This document shows positions 17,431-25,498 of a stretch of 41,392 bases of DNA, one piece after another. Both the position numbers and the translations under genes were made by a program. The stretch comes from Bacteroidota bacterium. Lineage in GTDB: Bacteria; Bacteroidota; Bacteroidia; Bacteroidales; Prolixibacteraceae. The stretch lies in assembly GCA_021849365.1 (NCBI GenBank), contig JAJZSZ010000003.1, forward strand, positions 1-41,392, written 5' to 3'. Positions within the stretch are counted from its first letter, which is position 1; every line of letters begins with the position of its first letter. The notes under the pieces were generated by a model, which saw only the letters and a list, made by a program, of their open reading frames with translations, was not told the DNA's origin and made no database searches.

Positions 17431-18312
17431 ATGATTATCAGGAATATATATACGTTTTTTCTCATCGTTATAACTGGCTTGCTGACCTCAATCTCGGTGC
17501 AGGCACAGGACGATGCGCCAATTTCATGCATCTGGGGAGCCCGGCTGGCCAATCATCAAACAGCAGAGCTTAGCCACAAAGGCACCACTACGATGTTCAT
17601 TGTCCATTATTTTGATCTGATCACAGCCAACGGAATCGGTGATTGGTTTGGCGTTTACGGCTCATCGAATATCCAGATGGGTTTTGAACGCAGTTTTGGT
17701 AAGAACGTCTCGGCTTTTTACTATACCGAAAAGCTGAACAAAACACATGAATTGGGTGCGAGGTTTCAACTCACCCGCCAAACATTGAGCGATGCTTCGC
17801 CGGTAAGTTCAGCCTTGTCGTTTTCGGTTTCAGCCGATGCGCGCAATAAGAAGTTTTTTGGCGACAATTTCTATTTCATCAATCGCTTTTTCTTTACCAC
17901 GCAACTGGCCGTCTCGCGACAAATTTCGCCACGGGTGCAAGTCATGTCGAACACTACTTTTGTGCATTTCAACATTGTTCCCGACCGTTCGTATTCCGAT
18001 TTTTTGGCTGAAAGTTTTTCGCTGGCCTGGCGCGCCAACCGTAAAACATCGCTCTATGCCTCGTGCGATTTTCCACTGGGAGTGGCTTCTGCCGCCAGCG
18101 AAACACCTCAGAAACCTATGCCTGTTTATGCACTGGGAACCATTTTAGCAACCCCCACACATAATTTTCAGGTTTTTGTGAGCAACGCCAACCAAATCAG
18201 TATGGGGAAAGAATATTTAAACAATCATTCCGGGTTCTCGCTTGATGCGCTGCGCATTGGATTCAGTATTCAAGTGAAAATCGGGAAAAGCAAAAAAACA
18301 CACGCCTCATGA
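17431..18312 (+). CDS. Outer-membrane beta-barrel protein of DUF5777 type
   Basis: The ATG at 17431 gives 293 residues with a signal peptide (MIIRNIYTFFLIVITGLLTS, cleavage near AQA/QDD). A TTG at 17422 is an unlikely earlier start. The remainder is built from beta strands with many Phe/Tyr/Ser residues (TTTMFIVHYFDL, SNIQMGFERSFG, LRIGFSIQVKIG). From memory this matches DUF5777, a Bacteroidota barrel family often encoded beside cytochrome c genes. The role is unknown; its position after two haem lipoproteins suggests a barrel partner for them. It overlaps the FMN-binding-type gene by 4 bases (ATGA), indicating coupling. Confidence 0.78.
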   Translation: MIIRNIYTFFLIVITGLLTSISVQAQDDAPISCIWGARLANHQTAELSHKGTTTMFIVHYFDLITANGIGDWFGVYGSSNIQMGFERSFGKNVSAFYYTEKLNKTHELGARFQLTRQTLSDASPVSSALSFSVSADARNKKFFGDNFYFINRFFFTTQLAVSRQISPRVQVMSNTTFVHFNIVPDRSYSDFLAESFSLAWRANRKTSLYASCDFPLGVASAASETPQKPMPVYALGTILATPTHNFQVFVSNANQISMGKEYLNNHSGFSLDALRIGFSIQVKIGKSKKTHAS

Positions 18313-18917
18313 AAACAAACTGTTATTATAAATTCAGGATAATTGGCATTGCCGTTCGATTGGCAGGCCTGCTTTTGCTGATTCTTTGTCTGGGTTTTAC
18401 CTCACGTGTGAAGCAGCAAGCAAACGACAACGAAAAAGTAATCCCTCTGGAAGTGAAAACCGATTCGACCTCGTTTACACTTTCGCAGGTATTGGACAAC
18501 ACTGATAAAACGCTCTATTTTTACCGCGACATTGATCAGTTTCCGTGCGACGACTCGGTTTGCCAGCGCATGCAGGTTCGTATTTATTGGGACGTCAATG
18601 GAAAGTATACAAAACTAACAACACCAGAAGGTTTTGGCCTGACCAAGTTAAACCACAAGCCATTTACACCGAAAGACTATCAAAAACTTGACGAATTGTT
18701 GGGCAACCCGAAATCGTATCTGCGCTACTATAAGCTCGAAAACCTGACCAACAAAGCCGCCGAGAAGCACTATTATTCGGTTGATGCCATTTCGGGAGCA
18801 ACTGTAACCGAAGTGACATACGAAACGGTACGCGGAGCCGTAAAAACCTGTTTTGTACTGTGGAAAATTGCCAATGGCGATGCCCCAAAATACATACGCC
18901 AATTGGCAAAGAAGTAG
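18309..18917 (+). CDS. FMN-binding-domain-like membrane-anchored protein
   Basis: This 202-residue protein has one N-terminal membrane segment (about 11-31) and a soluble domain ending in DAISGATVTEVTYETVRGAV (159-178). The SGAT sequence (162-165) fits the covalent flavin site of FMN_bind domains, where ApbE attaches FMN to the Thr (here T165). Two cysteines (CDDSVC, 80-85) could form a disulphide. It would act as a periplasm-facing flavin electron carrier in series with the cluster's cytochromes. No apbE gene is visible in the window. It is the last gene of the nine-gene run; no terminator was seen in 18918-19013. Confidence 0.78.
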   Translation: MKTNCYYKFRIIGIAVRLAGLLLLILCLGFTSRVKQQANDNEKVIPLEVKTDSTSFTLSQVLDNTDKTLYFYRDIDQFPCDDSVCQRMQVRIYWDVNGKYTKLTTPEGFGLTKLNHKPFTPKDYQKLDELLGNPKSYLRYYKLENLTNKAAEKHYYSVDAISGATVTEVTYETVRGAVKTCFVLWKIANGDAPKYIRQLAKK

Positions 18918-19013
18918 CTATCACGAGTATCAGGGATAAAAATTGAGACATCAACATTCATGTTCATTTATTGTTTATATGACTGATAGTAACATACAAC
19001 TTAATTCATCAAT

Positions 19014-20258
19014 ATGAGCGAGCTGATTAATAATTCAAAATTCAGAAAAGAAAAGCTGAAAGAGCTTATTCTGAAGCTCCATGAAGGACAAGACCCCCAT
19101 CATGTCCGTTACGAGTTGATCACCACCCTGAAGCAGATTCCTTACGGCGAAGTAGTGGAAGTTGAACAGGAACTCATTCAGGAAGGCCTGCCTGAATCCG
19201 AAGTTTTGCGTCTTTGCGATGTCCATGGCGAAGTGCTGGATGGTCATATTGACCAAAGCGGAGCTCAATCTATCCCAGAAGGCCATCCTGTAGATGTATT
19301 TATTCAGGAAAACAAGGAATTACGAAATGTCGTTTCAAAAGCAAAGCAATTGCTGGGTTCGCTTCATTCCGTTGCCGAAGAAACGTTCAAAGAGTATTCG
19401 CTGCAAATTCTTTCGTGCTTCAACCAGTTGATGGACGTTGATAAACATTACAAACGCAAGGAATATTTGGTGTTTCCGTATCTTGAGAAAAATGAAATTA
19501 CCGGCCCGCCCAAAGTAATGTGGGGAAAACACGATGAAATAAGGGAACAGCTTAAGGGATGTATTGAAATTCTTCGGACCGAGGAGCTGAAAAAAACAGA
19601 CCTTGAAGATGCACTCGACCTCTTGTTTTCTCCGGTGTTGAAAGCCATCGAAGACATGACTAAAAAGGAGGAAGACATTTTATTTCCGATGAGTCTGGAT
19701 GTGCTTACAACCGAAGATTGGTGGCAGATTCACAAACAAACCCTGGAATTTGGCTTTACTCTTTACGATCCGAACGTAGATTGGAAACCGGAAGGAATGT
19801 CTTACGAGATGTATGAAAACAAAGGTACACTAAGCGAAAATGGCTCAATTCAACTACCATCAGGCAGCTTTACAGCCAAAGAAATTATGGCTATTCTAAA
19901 TACCATTCCGGTTGATATGACTTTTGTTGATAAAGACGACAAAGTAAAATATTTCACGCAGGGAAAAGAACGCATTTTTGTACGTAACCGCTCTATCATG
20001 AACAGGGATGTTCGTTTGTGTCACCCTCCGGGAAGCGTTCACATCATCGAAAAAATTCTTGAGGACTTTAAATCGGGTCTGGCGTCTCACGCCCCGTTTT
20101 GGATACAGATGCACGGCAAATTCATTCATATCGAATACTTTGCACTCCGGGACGAAAATGGCGAATACCTCGGAACACTGGAAGTTTCTCAGGATATAAC
20201 TCATTCACGCCAGCTCGAAGGCGAACGACGCATCCTATCATACACCAACAAAAATTGA
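19014..20258 (+). CDS. DUF438 + hemerythrin + PAS domain protein
   Basis: This 414-residue soluble protein has an N-terminal DUF438 domain (about 10-85: LKELILKLHEGQDPHHVRYE, GLPESEVLRLCDVH). Next is a hemerythrin-like helical domain (about 95-235) with candidate ligands in DKHYKRKEYLVFPYLEK, MWGKHDEIREQ and KKEEDILFP. The C-terminus is a PAS domain (about 285-405: AILNTIPVDMTFVDKDDKV, RDVRLCHPPGSVHIIEKI). Such proteins are thought to sense O2 or NO, or to handle iron in anaerobes; no output domain is attached. The DUF1858/DUF2249-type gene starts 4 bp after its stop, so the two form one transcription unit, separate from the upstream cluster by 96 bp. Confidence 0.9.
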   Translation: MSELINNSKFRKEKLKELILKLHEGQDPHHVRYELITTLKQIPYGEVVEVEQELIQEGLPESEVLRLCDVHGEVLDGHIDQSGAQSIPEGHPVDVFIQENKELRNVVSKAKQLLGSLHSVAEETFKEYSLQILSCFNQLMDVDKHYKRKEYLVFPYLEKNEITGPPKVMWGKHDEIREQLKGCIEILRTEELKKTDLEDALDLLFSPVLKAIEDMTKKEEDILFPMSLDVLTTEDWWQIHKQTLEFGFTLYDPNVDWKPEGMSYEMYENKGTLSENGSIQLPSGSFTAKEIMAILNTIPVDMTFVDKDDKVKYFTQGKERIFVRNRSIMNRDVRLCHPPGSVHIIEKILEDFKSGLASHAPFWIQMHGKFIHIEYFALRDENGEYLGTLEVSQDITHSRQLEGERRILSYTNKN

Positions 20259-20262
20259 TGAA

Positions 20263-20781
20263 ATGGAGAAACTTATTATTACTCCAAAAACCAAGATATA
20301 CGATCTGCTTGAAGCTTATCCGCAACTGGAAGATGTGCTTATAAGCCTAGCTCCTGAATTTAAAAAACTGAAGAATCCGGTTTTGCGAAGAACAATTGCA
20401 CGGGTTGCCAATATTGCCCAGGCGGCAACTGTCGGAGGCGTGAATATAGATCAAATGGTAAATACGCTACGCGAAAAAGTAGGCCAGGACAGTATCGGAC
20501 AAATTGACGATACCGGCAACAAATATGTTACCGTTTGTCCAGAATGGTTTAAACCGGAATCGATTGTCAACTCGATTGACATCAGGGAAATGCTAAACCG
20601 AGGAGAACAGCCGGTTCACGAAGTGCTGTCGTCCATCCAAAAGCTGGGCGACGACGACATTCTGGAAGTTATTGCTCCTTTCGTCCCGGCGCCATTGCTC
20701 GATAAATCTTTAAGCCTTGATTATAAACACTGGCTCGAAAAAAAGGACGAAGGAGAATATTTTGTGTATTTTGCCAGGTAA
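20263..20781 (+). CDS. DUF1858/DUF2249-type protein
   Basis: This 172-residue protein has an N-terminal DUF1858-like region (about 3-65: TPKTKIYDLLEAYPQLEDVL, LRRTIARVANIAQAA) and a C-terminal DUF2249-like region (about 95-170: DIREMLNRGEQPVHEVLSSI, ILEVIAPFVPAPLLDKSL). Both domains often accompany hemerythrin, DUF438 and nitrogen-oxide genes. The biochemical role is unknown. It is tied to the upstream DUF438 gene by a 4-bp gap. Downstream, 20782-20899 shows nothing recognisable. Confidence 0.85.
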   Translation: MEKLIITPKTKIYDLLEAYPQLEDVLISLAPEFKKLKNPVLRRTIARVANIAQAATVGGVNIDQMVNTLREKVGQDSIGQIDDTGNKYVTVCPEWFKPESIVNSIDIREMLNRGEQPVHEVLSSIQKLGDDDILEVIAPFVPAPLLDKSLSLDYKHWLEKKDEGEYFVYFAR

Positions 20782-20899
20782 TGTAACTTATTGCAATAAT
20801 TGAAGTAACGGGATTGTTCAATAAGTGAAGCTAAATGATACTCAGACAACCAATCTGGCAGGTCTTACCGAATCAGTGCTTTATTTTTGATCTGCTCCG

Positions 20900-21010
20900 A
20901 TGAAAAAAAACACTGTCGAAGGAGAAATGTCGAACTTTCTGCTTGAAGATTATAATGCAGTGTTTAAGTTTATGAATGCCGAAGCACTGAAGAAAAAGCT
21001 CAAATTGTAA
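20900..21010 (+). CDS. Candidate 36-residue small protein, duplicated with nrdD
   Basis: An ATG at 20900 opens 36 codons ending at TAA 21008-21010. The peptide starts MKKNTVEGEMSNFLLEDYNA and ends ALKKKLKL, so it is amphipathic and helix-prone with a basic tail. It matches the stretch at 3541-3631, which stands directly before the nrdD relic, and here it lies about 630 bp before nrdD. The match retains the reading frame but includes several amino-acid changes. It may be a real small protein, or the surviving tail of a larger lost gene; I do not recognise the family. Between it and the riboswitch (21011-21264) I see no other gene. Confidence 0.45.
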   Translation: MKKNTVEGEMSNFLLEDYNAVFKFMNAEALKKKLKL

Positions 21011-21264
21011 GAATTGATTTTGATATTCCAAGCCATGATATTTGTACCTGAATCTGTAACGTCGTTTTTAAAAGTTAGATAAAATACAAGTACAGGCGAT
21101 GAATAAGCGATTCTCAACTTGTGAGTAATCATTTCTGCTTGAAAGATTGGAAGACTTATTAACATACCCAACCCTCTTTATGTAAGCTACTTTAGTCGAT
21201 TAATCAATTATTTGTTTATAAGTCAAATAAGCAAACAACCGGTAAAAACTTTAACATTGTATCC

Positions 21265-21449
21265 GGTTGTTGGTTTGTCGTACAATTGTTCTTGTACGAT
21301 AATGAAGAGGGAATCCCGCGCAAATCGGGAGCTGTGCCCGCAGCTGTAAGTCCATAAAAGGTTTTTGACATACCCCGCCACTGTTTCGAGTGAAATCGGG
21401 ATGGGAAGGCGTCAAGGAAACCGGACGAGCCAGAAGACCTGCCATGACC
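21265..21449 (+). promoter_or_regulatory. Cobalamin (B12) riboswitch upstream of nrdDG
   Basis: Conserved cobalamin riboswitch blocks are all present and in order: GGGAATCCCG with AAATCGGGAGCTG (21309-21333), GCCCGCAGCTGTAAG (21336-21350), the core GCCACTG (21377-21383), GGGAAGGCG (21403-21411), and GACGAGCCAGAAGACCTGCC (21424-21443). A closing helix pairs GGTTGTTGG (21265-21273) with CCATGACC (21442-21449). An 8-bp inverted repeat TCGTACAA/TTGTACGA (21278-21299) forms an inner arm. Known cobalamin riboswitches usually switch genes off when adenosylcobalamin binds. Here the only downstream genes on this strand are nrdD and nrdG, 193 bases away. Confidence 0.93.
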
Positions 21450-21642
21450 AGTTTTTTAATTTAGACTTTCGGGAATAAAAGTCTGGTTCGTGATCGAATC
21501 CGTTTTCCTTATTTATAAAGCTATCGGTACATTCAGTCGTCGCACCTTTTTATTTTCTGAAAGATTTTTACTTAAGATAAACCTGAATCGTTGTCAGTAA
21601 AACTGCGTTCAGGTCTGAAAAACAGGGAAAAAATTTAAACTT
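21450..21642 (+). promoter_or_regulatory. nrdD leader between riboswitch and start codon, with two hairpins
   Basis: This untranslated leader holds AGACTTT/AAAGTCT (21463-21484), just after the aptamer, and ACCTGAA/TTCAGGT (21581-21614), close to the nrdD start. Neither is followed by a clean U-run. They are candidates for the expression platform, but I cannot tell whether control is at transcription or translation. No other gene is seen here. Confidence 0.45.
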
Positions 21643-23784
21643 ATGAGAGGCTCAGAATTAACCATTGTTAAAAGAGACGGAAAGAGGGTTTCATTTTCTA
21701 TCGATAAAATCAGAAATGCAATAAAAAAAGCCTTTCTTTCGGTCGGAAGCTTTGCCAGCGAGGAAGACCTTACCAACATTTTGCACCGTTTAAATATTCG
21801 CGATGAAATGAGCGTGGAAGATGTCCAAAATCAGGTGGAACGTTCGCTCATGGCCGAATGCTATTTTTCGGTAGCCAAATCGTATATGCTTTATCGCCAG
21901 AAGCACTCGGAAGACCGCGAAACCCGCGACCGTGTAAAATTCCTGATTGATTACTGCGCCGCCGGAAATGCTGCAACCGGGAGTAAATTCGATGCCAATG
22001 CCAATGTGGACAAGAAAAACATTGCTACGCTGATCGGTGAACTTCCCAAAGGAAATTTTATCCGCCTGAACCGGCGTCTGTTAACCGACAGGCTGACAGC
22101 GATGTTTGGGAAAGAGCTTTCCGATAAATACATCAGTTATTTGAACCAGCATTTCATCTATAAAAACGACGAAACAAGCCTTGCCCCGTATTGCGCCAGC
22201 ATCACCATGTACCCGTGGTTGTTGGAAGGGACCTCGAAAATCGGCGGGAATTCCACCGCGCCAACCAATCTGAAGTCGTTTTGCGGAGGTTTTATCAACA
22301 TGGTTTTCATCGTTTCGAGCATGTTGAGCGGAGCTTGTGCTACGCCTGAATTTTTGATGTACCTGAATTATTTCATCAGTAAGGAATATGGCGAAGATTA
22401 CTACAAACGCAGCGATGAGGTTGTTGACCTATCGAAAAGAAAACGCTCGATTGACAAACTAATTACCGATTGCTTCGAGCAAATCGTGTATTCGCTGAAC
22501 CAGCCAACCGGGGCGCGTAATTTTCAGGCAGTATTCTGGAACATCGCTTATTACGACAAATATTATTTTGAAAGCCTGTTCGGGGAATTTGTTTTCCCCG
22601 ATGGCAGCAAACCCGAATGGGAATCGCTGAGCTGGTTGCAAAAACGGTTTATGGCCTGGTTTAACAAAGAACGCACGAAAACCGTTTTGACTTTCCCGGT
22701 TGAAACAATGGCCTTGCTGGCCGAAAATGGCGATGTGAAAGATAAGGAATATGGCGATTTTTCGGCCAAAATGTACGCCGAAGGGCATTCGTTTTTTACC
22801 TACCTGAGCGATAATGCTGACAGTTTAAGTTCGTGCTGCCGTTTGCGAAATGAGATTCAGGATAACGGCTTTAGTTATACTTTGGGTGCAGGGGGCGTTT
22901 CTACAGGTTCAAAAAGTGTATTGACCATTAACCTGAACCGATGTGTGCAGCAGGCTAAAAGAGAACAGATATCCTATATCAATTTTCTGGAAGAGGTGGT
23001 CGATTTGGTGCATAAAGTACAATTGGGCTACAACGAAAACCTAAAGGAATTGCAGCAAAAAGGAATGCTCCCGTTATTCGATGCCGGATACATCAATATG
23101 GGACGTCAGTATCTTACTATTGGCGTGAATGGCTTGGTTGAAGCTGCTGAATTTCTGGGAATTGAAATTAATGATAATTCTGAATATGTGACATTCACAC
23201 GGGAAATACTAGGTTTAATTGAGACATACAATAAAAAATACCGCTCGAAAGATACTTTGTTCAACTGCGAAATGATCCCGGCAGAGAATGTGGGTGTAAA
23301 ACATGCCAAATGGGATAAGGAAGATGGCTATTTCGTTCCTCGCGATTGCTACAACAGTTATTTCTACATTGTAGAGGACGAGTCGCTGAATGTGATTGAC
23401 AAATTCCGGATTCACGGGAAAAAGTACATTGAGCATTTAACCGGAGGCTCAGCGCTACATGCAAACCTCGAAGAACATCTAAGCGAGATTCAGTATCGAC
23501 ATTTGCTTCGGGTTGCGGCGATGGAGGGTTGTAATTATTTTACATTCAATATTCCGAATACCGTTTGCAATGATTGCGGGCAAATCGACAAGCGCTACCT
23601 GAAAGAATGCCCGAAATGTAAAAGTAAAAATATCGACTACCTCACGCGCATCATCGGGTACATGAAACGCATCAGCAGTTTTTCGGATGCCCGCCAGAAA
23701 GAAGCTGCCAAAAGGTATTACGAAACAAACAATGTGAAACAGAAGGAAGAAAAACAGGTTGAAAAATATGCTCAAATATTATAA
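21643..23784 (+). CDS. nrdD: Anaerobic ribonucleoside-triphosphate reductase, class III
   Basis: This 713-residue protein (E. coli NrdD is 712) reduces NTPs to dNTPs using a glycyl radical. An N-terminal ATP-cone (about 5-95, IVKRDGKRVSFSIDKIRNAI) is followed by the large catalytic domain. A C-terminal zinc site comprises C642, C645, C656 and C659 (VCNDCG, ECPKCK), and the radical loop RIIGYM places the radical on Gly672. It overlaps nrdG by 17 bases. The upstream cobalamin riboswitch predicts higher expression when B12 is scarce. The enzyme itself does not need B12, so a B12-dependent class II reductase is likely elsewhere in the genome. A dead copy lies at 3643-3900. Confidence 0.97.
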   Translation: MRGSELTIVKRDGKRVSFSIDKIRNAIKKAFLSVGSFASEEDLTNILHRLNIRDEMSVEDVQNQVERSLMAECYFSVAKSYMLYRQKHSEDRETRDRVKFLIDYCAAGNAATGSKFDANANVDKKNIATLIGELPKGNFIRLNRRLLTDRLTAMFGKELSDKYISYLNQHFIYKNDETSLAPYCASITMYPWLLEGTSKIGGNSTAPTNLKSFCGGFINMVFIVSSMLSGACATPEFLMYLNYFISKEYGEDYYKRSDEVVDLSKRKRSIDKLITDCFEQIVYSLNQPTGARNFQAVFWNIAYYDKYYFESLFGEFVFPDGSKPEWESLSWLQKRFMAWFNKERTKTVLTFPVETMALLAENGDVKDKEYGDFSAKMYAEGHSFFTYLSDNADSLSSCCRLRNEIQDNGFSYTLGAGGVSTGSKSVLTINLNRCVQQAKREQISYINFLEEVVDLVHKVQLGYNENLKELQQKGMLPLFDAGYINMGRQYLTIGVNGLVEAAEFLGIEINDNSEYVTFTREILGLIETYNKKYRSKDTLFNCEMIPAENVGVKHAKWDKEDGYFVPRDCYNSYFYIVEDESLNVIDKFRIHGKKYIEHLTGGSALHANLEEHLSEIQYRHLLRVAAMEGCNYFTFNIPNTVCNDCGQIDKRYLKECPKCKSKNIDYLTRIIGYMKRISSFSDARQKEAAKRYYETNNVKQKEEKQVEKYAQIL

Positions 23785-24235
23785 CTATGACATTGTTTTT
23801 CAGGAAATTCCCAACGAGGTTACCTTGGCGGTTAACATCACTAATTGCCCGAACCGTTGCAAAGGTTGCCACAGTCCACACTTACAAAATGACATCGGAG
23901 AGGAGTTGAATGAAGCGCGAATCATTTCGTTGATGGATAAATACGCCTCGGCAATCACCTGCTTTTGCTTTATGGGAGGCGATGCTGATCCGCAACAAGT
24001 GGCAATTTTAGCCAACTTTATACGCTTTCATTATCACGACGTAAAAATTGCCTGGTATTCGGGTTGTACAAAGTTGCCCGAAAGGTTTGATATCAAAAGT
24101 TTTCATTACGTTAAACTTGGAGGTTATGTAGAGGCATTGGGAAACTTGAAACGCGAGATCAGCAATCAGCATTTGTTTCAAATTCAGCAAAATGGAGGCA
24201 TGAAAGACATTAGCTATTTGTTTAAGGTGCTTTAA
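23768..24235 (+). CDS. nrdG: Anaerobic ribonucleotide reductase activating protein (radical SAM)
   Basis: I chose the ATG at 23768, which gives 155 residues; a TTG three codons upstream is also open. The radical-SAM cluster motif is CPNRCKGC (C27, C31, C34), the CX3CX2C form typical of activases, followed by FCFMGGDAD and WYSGC. The product would bind a 4Fe-4S cluster and SAM to place the glycyl radical on NrdD Gly672. It overlaps the nrdD stop codon region by 17 bases, so translation is coupled and the riboswitch should control both. No terminator hairpin was identified right after it. Confidence 0.95.
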   Translation: MLKYYNYDIVFQEIPNEVTLAVNITNCPNRCKGCHSPHLQNDIGEELNEARIISLMDKYASAITCFCFMGGDADPQQVAILANFIRFHYHDVKIAWYSGCTKLPERFDIKSFHYVKLGGYVEALGNLKREISNQHLFQIQQNGGMKDISYLFKVL

Positions 24236-24635
24236 TTGCTTAGATATTTAAGATTTTACAAGCTTTAATGGACTTAAAGTTAATAAGTTATTGTATGTGA
24301 GGAGTTTAGTATCTACTTTTTATGCTTTTTTTGTCGTGAATAACCAATAATCAAATCAAATTTATTTCTGTAGTTTTATATTGACTTTTATTTTTGTCGC
24401 GTTAAATCGACACTAATGTGTGTTTTTTTGTTCGTATAACCTGAAAAAGAAGGTTATATCTAAAGTACAATAAAGCGATTCTAGCAAGAAACCCTTTAAT
24501 ACAGACAAAAGCTTACAGTCAACATTCAGGTATATTCAAAGGCAGATATATTGGACTGATTATAGGCAATTTTAACTTCAAATTCATTTTAATTATTCGT
24601 TAACATTCATTTGGAAAAAGTTTCTGCTTAAATAT
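24236..24635. other. AT-rich intergenic region with an 8-bp inverted repeat
   Basis: This 400-base gap has no gene that I can support. It holds TATAACCT/AGGTTATA around the loop GAAAAAGA (24435-24458), a possible hairpin or operator without a clear U-run. Base composition becomes clearly more AT-rich from here on. Confidence 0.5.
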
Positions 24636-24643
24636 TACTTTTG
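24610..24643 (+). promoter_or_regulatory. Bacteroidota-type promoter for the 24650 gene, possibly leaderless
   Basis: TTTG (24610-24613) and TACTTTTG (24636-24643) fit the Bacteroidota -33 TTTG and -7 TAnnTTTG consensus with a 22-base spacer. The ATG lies six bases after the -7 element, so the transcript may start at or next to the start codon. The match is by eye. Confidence 0.5.
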
Positions 24644-24649
24644 TTGGCA

Positions 24650-24952
24650 ATGAAAGTGTCAAAACACATATTATTCCGACTGCTGTTTCTGACGGCAGTG
24701 CTTTTTTGTTTAGGACTTGAAGTTTATACCTATTACAATACCCCCATTTGTAATACAGAACTTTTTTCAGAACAGAATTGCGAGGATAATAATGTTCTTT
24801 CAGAAGTTGATTCGTTTGAAGATGACCACATTAATCAGGTTCATGAACCTATCTATTTTGTTGAACAACTGATCGTCATACCTATTTCAAACGACTCGTT
24901 TTTATTAAAAGAGTTTTCCTTTTCGAGCTGGCAGCCGCCAAAATCTTCCTAA
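24650..24952 (+). CDS. Small hypothetical membrane-anchored protein
   Basis: The ATG at 24650 gives 100 residues. A hydrophobic segment (about 7-25, ILFRLLFLTAVLFCLGLEVY) could be a signal or anchor, followed by an acidic stretch with two Cys (ICNTELFSEQNCEDNN) and the end FSSWQPPKSS. I do not recognise the family. Small proteins of this layout ending in a PP motif often lie at the head of metal or envelope-stress loci in Bacteroidota, as does the 33868-34338 gene here. A strong TACTTTTG promoter element lies six bases upstream. It precedes the TerB/DedA/TerC block by 195 bp. Confidence 0.6.
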   Translation: MKVSKHILFRLLFLTAVLFCLGLEVYTYYNTPICNTELFSEQNCEDNNVLSEVDSFEDDHINQVHEPIYFVEQLIVIPISNDSFLLKEFSFSSWQPPKSS

Positions 24953-25147
24953 CTGGTATTTCCCTTTAATTCGATAAGTAATAATATTTCAGCCTATTTG
25001 TGAAACAAGTAGTGCCAGTTATTGCTTCTTCGACACATTCAATCTATTCTATTTCTTGATTTTCAAGGCTTTATTAAAAGCTCTTGTGTTTTTTATGAAT
25101 CATCTTAAAAAAATGATGCTTTAACTTATTATTAAAAACTTCCCGCC

Positions 25148-25498
25148 ATGGAACTTGATGACTTTTTTGGAAACAAAAGACAGGATAACAAAGGCTACCG
25201 CGACTACAGATATCAGGATAGCCCTGGTCAAGCCCGAAATTTCAGACATCCTTATCACAGGCATAATCCCAATTTTAGATGGGAATATTTTCTGGAAAAA
25301 TTAAAAAATAACAGGAAGCTGAAAGGACTTATCATATTTGCAGTAATTGTGATCTTGGCAATTGTTATTGCCCTGATTGCAATTTTACTGCCTCTAATCT
25401 TAAAACTTCTTAATTATATCAGCCAAAACGGAGTCCAGGGCATTCTCGAAAATGTAACCGGATTTCTTGATAAACTATGGAAAGGATCAGGAAAATGA
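25148..25498 (+). CDS. Small single-pass membrane protein, unknown family
   Basis: This 116-residue protein has a polar, Arg/Tyr/His-rich N-terminus (KGYRDYRYQDSPGQARNFRH), a basic patch (KLKNNRKLK), one strongly hydrophobic segment (about 60-84) and a short C-terminal amphipathic part (VQGILENVTGFLDKLWKG). I do not recognise a family. Its stop codon overlaps the ATG of the TerB-like gene (ATGA at 25495), so the two are translated together and may work together at the membrane. The 24953-25147 gap before it shows no gene. Confidence 0.7.
   Translation: MELDDFFGNKRQDNKGYRDYRYQDSPGQARNFRHPYHRHNPNFRWEYFLEKLKNNRKLKGLIIFAVIVILAIVIALIAILLPLILKLLNYISQNGVQGILENVTGFLDKLWKGSGK

Noticed and set aside
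20950-21171. 73-codon minus-strand frame before the riboswitch
   Set aside because: It is antisense to the small ORF in part, has no motif and no promoter, and its composition looks non-coding.
24435-24458. Inverted repeat as nrdG terminator
   Set aside because: It is 200 bases from nrdG and lacks a following U-run; kept only as an undefined hairpin.
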